Assembly: GCF_001439695.1 (NCBI RefSeq)
Contig: NZ_JYLL01000044.1
Coordinates: 1-40,936 of the forward strand
Direction: 5' to 3'
Length of the DNA stretch: 40,936 nucleotides
Source: Pseudomonas veronii
GTDB lineage: Bacteria; Pseudomonadota; Gammaproteobacteria; Pseudomonadales; Pseudomonadaceae
Below are positions 32,895 through 40,936 of the stretch, in pieces. The first letter of the stretch is position 1, and every line of letters begins with the position of its first letter. The position numbers and the translations under genes were made by a program. The notes under the pieces are model-generated. The model was given only the letters and a program-made list of their open reading frames with translations, made no database searches and was not told the origin of the DNA.

Positions 32895-33617
32895 TTATAA
32901 CGGCGTCAGCACATTCATCACCGTATCCAGCGCCACCCGCGTGTCGTCCAGTTGCACCAGCGAGGCATGCCGGGCGCCGAGGGCGTCGCGGTTCTGGATC
33001 GCGGTGAGGATCGCCTTGTGCCGGGGCAGGCTCAGGCCCTGGATATCCGGGCGGCGGTTGGTGATGTTGATCGACTCGCGCAGCGGCAGCGACAGCATGT
33101 TGCACATATACGCCAGCAGGTCGTTGCGCGTGGCGTCGGCAATCGCACGGTGGAAGTCCAGGTCGGCCTGTAGCAGCGCGTCGTGGGTCTGCGCGGTTTC
33201 CATGCCGAGGTAGGCTTTTTCGATGGTGGCGATGTCTTCAGCGGTCGCGGTGGTCGCGGCCATGGCGGCGATTTCCGGTTCGAGGATGCGCCGCACGCCA
33301 GCCAGGGTGTTGAAGAACTCGCTATGGGGGGTGGACTGCATCAACCAGGACAGTACGTCCGGGTCGAGCAGGTGCCACTTCACCCGCGGCCGCACCACCG
33401 CGCCTACCCGTGGCTTGGAATACACCAGGCCCTTGGCGCTGAGCACCCGGGTCGCCTCGCGCAATACCGAGCGGCTGACCTTGTACTCCTCACACAGCGT
33501 GGCCTCCATGGGCAGTCGTTCTTCTGGCTTGAAGCGACCGGAAACGATGTGCATGCCCAAGTCCTGGACGATCTGGGCATGCATGCTCTTGCGCGGCTTG
33601 GACGGCTGGTGATCCAT
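32895..33617 (-). CDS. GntR-family (FadR/FCD) regulator of the arabinose locus
   Basis: This 240-aa protein has a winged helix (HAQIVQDLGMHIVSGRF, then LCEEYKVSRSVLREATRVLS) and an FCD domain (RRILEPEIAAMAA, then LDFHRAIADATRNDLL). Regulators of this subgroup sense sugar acids such as galactonate or arabonate and derivatives. It is encoded 47 bp downstream of the dehydratase gene on the same strand, so it is probably part of that transcript, and it likely binds the two TNGTNNNACNA sites at 35416 and 35490. Confidence 0.9.
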   Translation of the reverse strand: MDHQPSKPRKSMHAQIVQDLGMHIVSGRFKPEERLPMEATLCEEYKVSRSVLREATRVLSAKGLVYSKPRVGAVVRPRVKWHLLDPDVLSWLMQSTPHSEFFNTLAGVRRILEPEIAAMAATTATAEDIATIEKAYLGMETAQTHDALLQADLDFHRAIADATRNDLLAYMCNMLSLPLRESINITNRRPDIQGLSLPRHKAILTAIQNRDALGARHASLVQLDDTRVALDTVMNVLTPL

Positions 33618-33664
33618 AACGACAGGGATGCTCTGGCTAAATAGGCGGCATCATAGCATCCCAA

Positions 33665-35401
33665 TTAGTGGGAATGACGTGGGACTTCGGCCCCGCGGCA
33701 ACCCACCAGGAAATCGAAGTCGCAGCCCTGGTCCGCTTGCAGCACATGGTCGATGTACAGCTGGCGATAGCCGCCGACGATCAGCTTCTGCGGTGGTTTC
33801 AGGTCAGCCATGCGCGCCGCCAGCTCGGCGTCGGGGATGTCCAGGTGCAAGCGCCCGTTGGCGCAGTCGAGTTCGATCCAGTCGCCTTCGCGCACCGCAG
33901 CCAACGGCCCGCCGGCAGCGGCTTCCGGTGCGACGTGCAAGACCACCGTGCCATACGCCGTGCCGCTCATGCGCGCATCGGAAATCCGCACCATGTCGGT
34001 CACGCCCTGGGCCAGCAGCTTGGCGGGCAGGCCCATGTTGCCGACTTCGGCCATGCCCGGATAACCCTTGGGTCCACAGTTTTTCATGACCAGGATCGAG
34101 TGGGCGTCCACCTCCAGTTCCGGATCGTTGATGCGCGCCTTGTACATGTCGAAATCCTCGAACACCACGGCCCTGCCACGGTGCTGCATCAGCTCCGCGC
34201 TGGCGGCCGACGGCTTGAGCACCGCGCCCAGCGGGGCCAGGTTGCCGCGCAGCACACAGATGCCGCCGTCGGCGCGGATCGGGTTGTCGAGGGTGCGGAT
34301 CACTTCGTCCTGGCCGTAGATCGGCGAGTCCTTGGTGTTCTCGCCCAGCGACTTGCCGTTGACGGTCAAGGCGTTCGGGTGCGGGATCAGGTTGGCTTCA
34401 CCGAGCCGGCGCAGCACTGCCGGCAGGCCACCGGCGTAGTAGAACTCTTCCATCAAGAAACGCCCGGACGGTTGCAGGTCGACGATGGTCGGCATGCCGC
34501 GCCCGATGCGCGTCCAGTCGTCCAGGTCCAGTTCCACGCCGATGCGCCCGGCGATGGCTTTGAGGTGGATCACCGCATTGGTCGAACCGCCGATGGCCGC
34601 GTTCACGCGGATCGCGTTTTCGAAGGCTTCCTTGGTGAGGATCTTCGACAGCTTCAAGTCTTCGCGCACCATCTCCACCGCACGCATGCCGGACATATGC
34701 GCCAGCACATAACGCCGTGCATCCACCGCCGGGATCGCCGCGTTGTGGGGCAGGGAGGTGCCGAGTGCCTCGGCCATGCAGGCCATGGTCGACGCGGTGC
34801 CCATGGTGTTGCAGGTGCCCGCCGAACGCGACATGCCGCCCTCGGCCGCGAGGAAGTCATCCAGGCTGATGGTGCCGGCCTTGACCTGTTCGCTGAGCTG
34901 CCACACCACCGTGCCCGAGCCGATGTCCTGGCCCTTGTGCTTGCCGTTGAGCATCGGCCCGCCGGTGACCACGATGGCCGGCACGTCGCAACTGGCCGCG
35001 CCCATCAGCAGCGCCGGGGTGGTTTTGTCGCAGCCGGTCAGCAACACCACGCCGTCGATGGGGTTGCCGCGAATCGCTTCTTCCACGTCCATGCTCGCCA
35101 GGTTGCGCGTGAGCATGGCGGTAGGGCGCAGGTTCGATTCGCCATTGGAGAACACCGGGAATTCCACGGGGAAGCCGCCGGCCTCGATCACGCCGCGTTT
35201 GACATGCTCGGCGATCTGGCGGAAATGCGCGTTGCACGGCGTCAATTCCGACCAGGTATTGCAGATACCGATGATCGGTTTGCCATGGAACTGATGGTCG
35301 GCGATGCCCTGGTTCTTCATCCAGCTGCGGTACATGAAGCCGTTCTTGTCGGCGGTACCGAACCACTGGGCGGAGCGTAGGCCGGGCTTTTTATCAGGCA
35401 T
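33665..35401 (-). CDS. L-arabonate dehydratase (IlvD/Edd family)
   Basis: This 578-aa [2Fe-2S] enzyme is predicted to dehydrate L-arabonate to 2-keto-3-deoxy-L-arabonate. C56, C124 and C197 have the same spacing as the cluster ligands I recall for Rhizobium L-arabinonate dehydratase, and the serine in DARMSGTAYG (S479) is the presumed catalytic base. Family motifs SNGESNLRPT and LTGCDKTTPA are intact. The ATG at 35401 is used; upstream sequence to 35488 is promoter. IlvD itself or a gluconate-type dehydratase is less likely, because the neighbours are all arabinose-pathway genes. In Azospirillum the corresponding gene is called araC, a name avoided here because it clashes with the E. coli regulator. 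Confidence 0.9.
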   Translation of the reverse strand: MPDKKPGLRSAQWFGTADKNGFMYRSWMKNQGIADHQFHGKPIIGICNTWSELTPCNAHFRQIAEHVKRGVIEAGGFPVEFPVFSNGESNLRPTAMLTRNLASMDVEEAIRGNPIDGVVLLTGCDKTTPALLMGAASCDVPAIVVTGGPMLNGKHKGQDIGSGTVVWQLSEQVKAGTISLDDFLAAEGGMSRSAGTCNTMGTASTMACMAEALGTSLPHNAAIPAVDARRYVLAHMSGMRAVEMVREDLKLSKILTKEAFENAIRVNAAIGGSTNAVIHLKAIAGRIGVELDLDDWTRIGRGMPTIVDLQPSGRFLMEEFYYAGGLPAVLRRLGEANLIPHPNALTVNGKSLGENTKDSPIYGQDEVIRTLDNPIRADGGICVLRGNLAPLGAVLKPSAASAELMQHRGRAVVFEDFDMYKARINDPELEVDAHSILVMKNCGPKGYPGMAEVGNMGLPAKLLAQGVTDMVRISDARMSGTAYGTVVLHVAPEAAAGGPLAAVREGDWIELDCANGRLHLDIPDAELAARMADLKPPQKLIVGGYRQLYIDHVLQADQGCDFDFLVGCRGAEVPRHSH

Positions 35402-35415
35402 GATGGTTTCTCTTA

Positions 35416-35426
35416 TTGTATGACTA
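35416..35426. promoter_or_regulatory. Putative GntR operator A, arabinose locus
   Basis: TTGTATGACTA fits the GntR-family consensus TNGTNNNACNA exactly. It lies 15 bp upstream of the dehydratase start codon. Confidence 0.6.
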
Positions 35427-35489
35427 TATGTTCTATGCGTGCTTAAACATAAGCGCAAAATCGAAGCTTTGGAAGAGTTGTTTTGCAAA

Positions 35490-35500
35490 TAGTCCTACTA
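35490..35500. promoter_or_regulatory. Putative GntR operator B, arabinose locus
   Basis: TAGTCCTACTA is a palindrome around its central C and fits TNGTNNNACNA exactly. It lies 74 bp from site A (about seven helical turns) and 95 bp before the MFS start, so it can serve the plus-strand operon while site A serves the dehydratase. TATAGTC repeats just downstream. Confidence 0.65.
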
Positions 35501-35594
35501 TATAGTCTGGCTTAACTGAGGTATGGCCCTGGCGGATTTTCGCGAGAGGCGTCCCCCGAGCTTCTATAAAAACAACAATCGGAGATCGACCCCC

Positions 35595-36917
35595 ATGAGC
35601 CAGGAACTGCGGCTTATACGGCGCATCACGCTGAAACTGATTCCCTTCCTCATCCTGCTGTACCTGATCGCCTACGTGGACCGCTCCGCCGTGGGTTTCG
35701 CCAAGCTGCACATGGGCGCCGACGTCGGCATCGGTGATGCGGCCTACGGTTTGGGCGCGGGTCTGTTCTTCATTGGCTATTTCCTGTTCGAGATCCCCAG
35801 CAACCTGATGCTCGATCGCTTCGGCGCGCGGCGCTGGTTCGCGCGCATCATGCTCACCTGGGGCGCCATCACCATCGGCATGGCGTTCGTGCAGGGGCCA
35901 CACAGCTTCTATGTGATGCGCTTTCTGCTCGGCGCGGCGGAGGCCGGGTTCTTTCCTGGCGTTCTGTACTACATCACCCAGTGGTTCCCGGTGCGCCATC
36001 GCGGCAAGATCCTCGGGCTGTTCATCCTCTCCCAGCCGATCGCGATGATGATCACCGGCCCCGTGTCCGGCGGCCTGCTGGGCATGGACGGCGTCCTCGG
36101 CCTGCACGGCTGGCAATGGCTGTTCATCGTCATCGGCACCCCGGCGCTCCTGCTCACCTGGCCGGTGCTGCGCTACCTGCCGGACGGCCCCAAGCAGGTC
36201 AACTGGATGAGCGAGGACGAAAAAACCTGGCTCACCGGCGAACTGGCCAAGGACCTGCAAGCCTACGGCCAGACCCGCCACGGCAACCCGCTGCACGCCC
36301 TCAAGGACAAGCGCGTGTTGCTGCTGGCGCTGTTCTACCTGCCGGTGACCCTGAGCATCTACGGCCTGGGCCTGTGGTTGCCGACCCTGATCAAGCAGTT
36401 CGGCGGCACGGACCTGGTTACCGGCTTTGTGTCGGCGGTGCCGTATATCTTCGGCATCGTCGGGCTGTTGATCATCCCGCGCAGTTCCGACCGTTTGAAC
36501 GACCGCTATGGCCACCTGGCGGTGCTCTATGTACTGGGTGCCATCGGCCTGTTCTGCAGTGCCTGGCTGAGTGTGCCGGTGCTGCAAATGGCCGCGCTGT
36601 GCCTGGCGGCGTTCGCGCTGTTTTCCTGCACGGCGGTGTTCTGGACCCTGCCGGGGCGGTTTTTCGCCGGCGCCAGTGCGGCAGCGGGCATTGCGTTGAT
36701 CAACTCGGTGGGCAACCTCGGCGGCTATATCGGCCCGTTCGTGATCGGCGCGCTCAAGGAATACACCGGCAACCTGGCTTCGGGCTTGTACTTTTTGTCC
36801 CTGGTGATGGTGTTCGGGCTGGTCTTGACCGGCGTGGTCTACCGCGTGCTGGAGCGCAAGCATGTGCTGCCTGCCGAGCAATTTGCCGCCAGTGCCCGTG
36901 GCGCCACACGTACTTAA
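35595..36917 (+). CDS. MFS transporter, anion:cation symporter-like (sugar or sugar acid)
   Basis: This 440-aa, 12-helix major facilitator protein has YVDRSAVGFAKLHM after helix 1 and DRFGARRWFARIMLTWG in the helix 2-3 loop, both typical of the ACS family that carries galactonate, glucarate, tartrate and similar acids. A likely substrate is L-arabonate or a related aldonate. The ATG at 35595 is preceded by CGGAGA; the longer reading from 35523 starts in the promoter. It heads the plus-strand arabinose operon. Confidence 0.9.
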   Translation: MSQELRLIRRITLKLIPFLILLYLIAYVDRSAVGFAKLHMGADVGIGDAAYGLGAGLFFIGYFLFEIPSNLMLDRFGARRWFARIMLTWGAITIGMAFVQGPHSFYVMRFLLGAAEAGFFPGVLYYITQWFPVRHRGKILGLFILSQPIAMMITGPVSGGLLGMDGVLGLHGWQWLFIVIGTPALLLTWPVLRYLPDGPKQVNWMSEDEKTWLTGELAKDLQAYGQTRHGNPLHALKDKRVLLLALFYLPVTLSIYGLGLWLPTLIKQFGGTDLVTGFVSAVPYIFGIVGLLIIPRSSDRLNDRYGHLAVLYVLGAIGLFCSAWLSVPVLQMAALCLAAFALFSCTAVFWTLPGRFFAGASAAAGIALINSVGNLGGYIGPFVIGALKEYTGNLASGLYFLSLVMVFGLVLTGVVYRVLERKHVLPAEQFAASARGATRT

Positions 36918-36932
36918 TCGAGGAGAAGTTTC

Positions 36933-37925
36933 ATGCGTTTAGTTCAGTTCGAGGTGTCCAACGGCGAGCGCCGGGTCGGCGTGGTGGAGGGCAGCCAGGT
37001 GCGCGAAGTGCTCAGCGCCCACAGTGTGCGCGAGTTGGCGCTGGCCGCGATCGAAGCCGGCGTGGGCCTGGTGCAGCAGGTGCAGAGCCTCGGCCTGGGC
37101 GACAGTCATCATTACGCCGAGCTGCTGGCCGACCTGAAGATCCTGCCACCGCTGGACCACCCGGACCCGGCCCATATGCTGATCAGCGGCACCGGCCTGA
37201 CCCACCTGGGCAGCGCGTCGGCGCGGGACAAGATGCACCAGCAGGCCGGTGACGACAGCGCGTTGACCGACACCATGCGTATCTTCAAGTGGGGCGTGGA
37301 AGGCGGCAAACCGGCGGCCGGCCAGGCGGGCGTGCAGCCGGAGTGGTTCTACAAGGGCGACGGCAGCATCGTGGTGCGCCCCGGCGCGGCGTTCCCGGTG
37401 CCGCCCTTTGCCGAAGACGCCGGCGAAGAGCCGGAGATCGGCGGGCTGTATGTGATCGGCCACGACCGCAAGCCCTATCGCCTGGGTTTCGCGGTGGGCA
37501 ACGAGTTCTCCGACCACGTGATGGAACGCAAGAACTACCTGTACCTGGCCCATTCCAAACTGCGCAGTTGCAGCTACGGCCCGGAGTTGCGCGTGGGCGA
37601 GTTGCCCCGGCATCTTGCGGGCACCAGCCGCATCCTGCGCAACGGCGAGGCGATCTGGCAGAACGAGTTCCTCAGTGGCGAGGCCAATATGTGCCACAGT
37701 CTGGAAAACCTTGAGTACCACCACTTCAAGTACAGCCAGTTCCTCAAACCCGGCGATGTACACATTCATTTCTTCGGCACCGCCACCCTGTCATTCGCCG
37801 ACGGTATACGTACCCAACCGGGCGATGTGTTCGAGATCAGCCAGGCCGAGTTCGGCGCGCCGCTTGTCAATCGTGTCGGCAGTGCCGACGCCGTCTTCGA
37901 ACCCGGCGACGTCATCACCCTTTAA
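36933..37925 (+). CDS. AraD1/FAH-family enzyme, probable 2-keto-3-deoxy-L-arabonate dehydratase
   Basis: This 330-aa fumarylacetoacetate-hydrolase-fold protein has the metal site suggested by EEPEIG and FAVGNEFSDHVMER and a catalytic region around KLRSCSYGPEL. Between arabonate dehydratase and ketoglutarate-semialdehyde dehydrogenase the missing step is dehydration of 2-keto-3-deoxy-L-arabonate. The Azospirillum enzyme for that step is of the dihydrodipicolinate-synthase family; a FAH-fold dehydratase does this job for the D-isomer in Sulfolobus. An aldolase-type or hydrolase activity is an alternative. GGAG lies 7-10 bases before the ATG. Confidence 0.82.
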   Translation: MRLVQFEVSNGERRVGVVEGSQVREVLSAHSVRELALAAIEAGVGLVQQVQSLGLGDSHHYAELLADLKILPPLDHPDPAHMLISGTGLTHLGSASARDKMHQQAGDDSALTDTMRIFKWGVEGGKPAAGQAGVQPEWFYKGDGSIVVRPGAAFPVPPFAEDAGEEPEIGGLYVIGHDRKPYRLGFAVGNEFSDHVMERKNYLYLAHSKLRSCSYGPELRVGELPRHLAGTSRILRNGEAIWQNEFLSGEANMCHSLENLEYHHFKYSQFLKPGDVHIHFFGTATLSFADGIRTQPGDVFEISQAEFGAPLVNRVGSADAVFEPGDVITL

Positions 37926-37936
37926 AGGAGAGCCAC

Positions 37937-39517
37937 ATGCCCCAGTTCCTTGGTCACAACTACATCGGCGGCCAGCGCAGCGCCAACGGCAGCCTCAAGC
38001 TGCAGAGCGTCGATGCGGCGACCGGCGAAGCCTTGCCCCAGGATTTCTACCAGGCGACCCCGCAGGAAGTCGACGCCGCCGCCAAGGCCGCGGCAGCGGC
38101 TTACCCGGCGTACCGCGCCTTGAGTGCGTCGCGCCGCGCGCAGTTCCTTGACGCGATCGCCGATGAGCTGGACGCGCTGGGCGATGCCTTCGTCGAACTG
38201 GTCTGCCGGGAAACCGCGCTGCCCGCTGCGCGTATCAAAGGCGAGCGCGGCCGCACCAGCGGGCAGATGCGGCTGTTCGCCACGGTGTTGCGTCGCGGCG
38301 ATTTCTACGGCGCGCGCATCGACAAGGCACTGCCGGATCGCCAGCCGCTGCCACGCCCGGACCTGCGCCAATACCGCATCGGTCTGGGCCCGGTTGCGGT
38401 GTTTGGCGCGAGCAACTTCCCCCTGGCGTTTTCCACGGCGGGCGGGGATACCGCCGCCGCGCTGGCGGCCGGCTGCCCGGTGGTGTTCAAGGCCCACAGT
38501 GGGCATATGGCCACGGCCGAGCGCGTCGCCGATGCGATCATTCGCGCGGCCGAGACCACCGAGATGCCGGCGGGCGTGTTCAACATGATCTTTGGTGGCG
38601 GCGTCGGTGAAGCGCTGGTCAAGCACCCGGCGATCCAGGCGGTCGGCTTTACCGGCTCGCTCAAGGGCGGGCGCGCCCTGTGCGACATGGCGGCGGCGCG
38701 TCCGCAGCCGATCCCGGTATTCGCCGAGATGTCGAGCATCAACCCGGTCATCGTGTTGCCCCAGGCCCTGCAGGCGCGGGCCGAAACCGTGGCACGCGAG
38801 CTGACTGCCTCGGTGGTGCAAGGCTGCGGCCAGTTCTGTACCAACCCCGGTCTGGTGATCGGCCTCGCGTCGCCGGCCTTCAGCGCGTTCACCCAGCAGG
38901 TGGCGCAACTGATCGGCGATCAGCCGGCGCAGACCATGCTCAATGCCGGCACCTTGAGCAGCTATGACAAGGGCCTGCAAAAACTGCTGGCGCACCCCGG
39001 CATCCAACACCTGGCCGGTCAGGCTCAAGCCGGGCATCAGGCACGGCCGCAGTTGTTCAAGGCCGATGTCAGCCTGCTGATCGACGGCGATGAAGTGCTG
39101 CAAGAGGAAGTGTTCGGCCCCACCACGGTGTTCGTCGAAGTCGCCGACCAGGCCCAGCTCAGCGCCGCCTTGCATGGCCTGCACGGCCAGCTCACGGCGA
39201 CGATCATCGGCGAGCCGGCCGACCTGCAACAGTTCGCCGAACTCACGCCGCTGCTGGAGCAGAAAGTCGGGCGTATCCTGCTCAATGGTTACCCGACCGG
39301 CGTGGAAGTCTGCGATGCGATGGTGCATGGCGGGCCGTACCCGGCGACGTCGGATGCGCGTGGCACCTCGGTCGGCAGCCTGGCCATCGACCGCTTCCTG
39401 CGCCCGGTGTGTTTCCAGAACTACCCGGACAGCCTGCTGCCCGACGCGTTGAAAAACGCCAACCCGTTGCGTATCCAACGCCTGGTGGATGGCACACCGT
39501 CACGCGACTCGCTGTAA
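37937..39517 (+). CDS. 2-ketoglutarate semialdehyde dehydrogenase (NADP-type ALDH)
   Basis: This 526-aa aldehyde dehydrogenase is predicted to oxidise 2-ketoglutarate semialdehyde to 2-ketoglutarate, the last step of the oxidative pentose route. Visible sites: N160 in GASNFPLAF, K185 in VVFKAHSGH, the FTGSLKGGRAL loop, E264 in FAEMSSINP and the nucleophile C301 in GCGQFCTNPG. Length and the FCTNPG motif match the KGSADH group known from hydroxyproline, glucarate and arabinose pathways. It begins 11 bases after the AraD1 gene with AAAGGAG upstream. Confidence 0.9.
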   Translation: MPQFLGHNYIGGQRSANGSLKLQSVDAATGEALPQDFYQATPQEVDAAAKAAAAAYPAYRALSASRRAQFLDAIADELDALGDAFVELVCRETALPAARIKGERGRTSGQMRLFATVLRRGDFYGARIDKALPDRQPLPRPDLRQYRIGLGPVAVFGASNFPLAFSTAGGDTAAALAAGCPVVFKAHSGHMATAERVADAIIRAAETTEMPAGVFNMIFGGGVGEALVKHPAIQAVGFTGSLKGGRALCDMAAARPQPIPVFAEMSSINPVIVLPQALQARAETVARELTASVVQGCGQFCTNPGLVIGLASPAFSAFTQQVAQLIGDQPAQTMLNAGTLSSYDKGLQKLLAHPGIQHLAGQAQAGHQARPQLFKADVSLLIDGDEVLQEEVFGPTTVFVEVADQAQLSAALHGLHGQLTATIIGEPADLQQFAELTPLLEQKVGRILLNGYPTGVEVCDAMVHGGPYPATSDARGTSVGSLAIDRFLRPVCFQNYPDSLLPDALKNANPLRIQRLVDGTPSRDSL

Positions 39518-39553
39518 CGCGCACCTGAGAACAATAACAATCCAGGAGGCAAC

Positions 39554-40417
39554 ATGTCGTTTCACGCCGTCAGCGCACACCGTGCGCAACTGGGGGAGGG
39601 CCCGTTCTGGGACGTGCCCACCCAGGCCCTGTATTGGGTCGACATCGCTGGCAAACAGGCGCTGCGCCTGCTGGACGGGCAGTTGCAGGCCTGGCGGTTG
39701 CCGGAGCATGTGTCCGCGTTTATCCCGTGTGAACGCGGCGATGCGCTGGTGACCTTGAGCAGCGGCGTCTACCGATTGGACCTGGCGAGCGCCGCGTTGA
39801 GCCTGTTCTGCGTGGCCGACCCGCACGCGGGCAACCGTGGCAATGAAGCGCGCTGCGACGCCCAGGGCCGCCTGTGGCTGGGCACCATGCAGAACAACAT
39901 CGGCGAGCACGGCGAAGACCTGCCCGTTACGCGACGTTCCGGCGGGCTGTTTCGTGTGGATGCCGATGCGCGGGTCACGCCGTTGCTGCACGGCCTGGGT
40001 ATTCCCAACACCTTGCTGTGGAGCGACGACGGCCGCCAGGTGCATTTCGGCGACAGCCTCGACGGCACGCTGTATCGGCATGCGATCCAAGCGAACGGCC
40101 AACTCGACCCCGCCCAGCCCTGGTTCGGCCCGCATGGGCGCGGCGGGCCGGACGGGTCGGCGATGGACAGTCAGGGCTACATCTGGAACGCGCGCTGGAA
40201 CGGCAGTTGCCTGCTGCGCCTGACGCCGGACGGTGAAGTCGATCGCATCGTCGAACTGCCCGTCAGCCGCCCCACCAGTTGCGTGTTCGGCGGGCCCGAC
40301 CTCACCACCCTGTACATCACCAGCGCCGCCAGCCCCTTGGATCACCCCTTGGACGGTGCGGTGTTGGCCATGGAGGTCGATGTGCCCGGCAAACCGTGTC
40401 ACCGCTTTGCTGGCTGA
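39554..40417 (+). CDS. SMP-30/gluconolactonase-family lactonase, probable L-arabinolactonase
   Basis: This 287-aa six-bladed beta-propeller protein opens L-arabino-1,4-lactone to L-arabonate. Metal ligands of the family are visible: E15 in LGEGPFWD, Asn in NEARCDAQGRLWLGTM, Asn in GIPNTLLWSDDG and Asp in DGSAMDSQGYIWNARW. AGGAGG lies upstream of the ATG. It completes the enzymes between lactone and 2-ketoglutarate; the first enzyme, L-arabinose dehydrogenase, is not in the window and may follow the transporter genes. Confidence 0.9.
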   Translation: MSFHAVSAHRAQLGEGPFWDVPTQALYWVDIAGKQALRLLDGQLQAWRLPEHVSAFIPCERGDALVTLSSGVYRLDLASAALSLFCVADPHAGNRGNEARCDAQGRLWLGTMQNNIGEHGEDLPVTRRSGGLFRVDADARVTPLLHGLGIPNTLLWSDDGRQVHFGDSLDGTLYRHAIQANGQLDPAQPWFGPHGRGGPDGSAMDSQGYIWNARWNGSCLLRLTPDGEVDRIVELPVSRPTSCVFGGPDLTTLYITSAASPLDHPLDGAVLAMEVDVPGKPCHRFAG

Positions 40418-40445
40418 ACGCTATACCGCTTCACCGCTTTACCCC

Positions 40446-40545
40446 TGTAGGAGCGAGCTTGCTCGCGAAAAACGTTAACGATGACGCGTGCATCCTGAAT
40501 GCACGCGGCGCTCTCTGGCTTTTCGCGAGCAAGCTCGCTCCTACA
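40446..40545. repeat. REPIN (GTAGGAGCGAGC type) in the lactonase-araF gap
   Basis: Inverted arms TGTAGGAGCGAGCTTGCTCG (left, from 40446) and its complement ending at 40545 enclose an insert with a GTGCATCC/GAATGCAC-like stem. It belongs to the same family as the repeats at 1-66 and 184-283. It fills most of the 161-bp gap before araF and could lower read-through or stabilise the upstream message. Confidence 0.92.
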
Positions 40546-40578
40546 AAAAAAAGAAAACAACAATAAGGAGTCAACCGT

Positions 40579-40936
40579 ATGAATCGTCGTCGTGCTATCC
40601 GTTCCTTGTGCTGCGCCGCTGTGGCGGTCTCGGCCATCAGCTTGAGTGGGCTGTCGCTGGCCGCTGAAGCAGTAAAAATCGGCTTCCTGGTCAAACAAGC
40701 CGAAGAACCCTGGTTCCAGACCGAATGGGCCTTCGCCGAAAAGGCCGGCAAGGAACATGGTTTCACTGTGATCAAGATCGCCGTGCCCGACGGCGAGAAG
40801 ACCCTCTCAGCCATCGACAGCCTGGCCGCCAACGGCGCCAAGGGCTTTGTGATCTGCCCGCCGGACGTGTCCCTCGGCCCGGCCATTGTCGCCAAGGCCA
40901 AGGTCAACGGCTTGAAAGTCATGGCCGTGGATGATC
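40579..40936 (+). CDS. araF: AraF-like periplasmic L-arabinose-binding protein (partial)
   Basis: The first 119 codons are present; the gene continues past the window. A signal peptide (residues about 1-29, with basic start NRRRA and hydrophobic core, ending LSLAAEA) precedes a mature start VKIGFLVKQAEEPWFQTEW, which closely follows E. coli AraF (LVKQPEEPWFQTEW). VIKIAVPDGEKTLSAIDSLA also matches. AAGGAG lies 8 bases before the ATG. It would bind L-arabinose for an AraFGH-type importer whose other genes should lie downstream. Confidence 0.92.
   Translation, partial: MNRRRAIRSLCCAAVAVSAISLSGLSLAAEAVKIGFLVKQAEEPWFQTEWAFAEKAGKEHGFTVIKIAVPDGEKTLSAIDSLAANGAKGFVICPPDVSLGPAIVAKAKVNGLKVMAVDD

Overview
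The window reads as chromosomal DNA of a Pseudomonas, most likely of the P. fluorescens group. This rests on the high-GC coding style, a near-textbook xenA, an oxidative L-arabinose locus, and three kinds of Pseudomonas REP/REPIN repeat (GTAGGAGCGAGC, GTAGGAGCCGGC and GTGGGAGGGGGC types). The assignment is inferred from gene content and repeats, not from a marker gene.

Region 1 (1-13878) is a methylated-amine island. On the minus strand, in transcription order, lie dmmA, a flavin/[2Fe-2S] reductase, a heme-dependent oxidative N-demethylase subunit, a GcvT-like subunit, purU, tmm, tdm, an APC permease and folD. Together they predict trimethylamine -> TMAO (Tmm) -> dimethylamine (Tdm) -> methylamine (Dmm/HODM), with the released formaldehyde captured on tetrahydrofolate, oxidised by FolD and released as formate by PurU. 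A soluble NarX-like kinase, a NarL-like regulator and a tandem-PAS protein are encoded divergently and probably control it. The folD 3' end has been partly duplicated together with a REPIN at the window's left edge.

Region 2 (13874-15579) is an ordered tandem array of 15 REPIN units of about 115 bp, between convergent genes. Its first unit supplies the stop codon of the PAS gene.

Region 3 (15606-26779) is the best candidate for an undescribed system. It holds a spermidine/putrescine-type ABC importer, a RibB protein with a degenerate second domain (RibBX), a DUF1330 protein, and a tight seven-gene operon: AA_synth/DUF1185 protein, alpha/beta hydrolase, aldehyde dehydrogenase, flavin reductase, carboxymuconolactone-decarboxylase-like protein, GntR regulator, Nudix hydrolase. 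A shared palindrome (TGGTATACCA, or one mismatch from it) lies before the importer, between ribBX and DUF1330, and before the seven-gene operon, so these units look like one regulon under the encoded GntR protein. The substrate is unknown.

Region 4 (26961-32700) is a mixed accessory stretch: a dCache chemoreceptor, a bestrophin-like channel, a lower-GC Fic toxin/antitoxin pair with an unusual active site, and an ArsR regulator divergent from xenA with a perfect 9-6-9 operator.

Region 5 (32895-40936) is an oxidative L-arabinose pathway: GntR regulator, L-arabonate dehydratase, MFS transporter, FAH-family (AraD1) enzyme, 2-ketoglutarate-semialdehyde dehydrogenase, SMP-30 lactonase and the start of the arabinose-binding protein AraF, which runs off the window. 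Two good GntR-type operators lie in the divergent promoter region.
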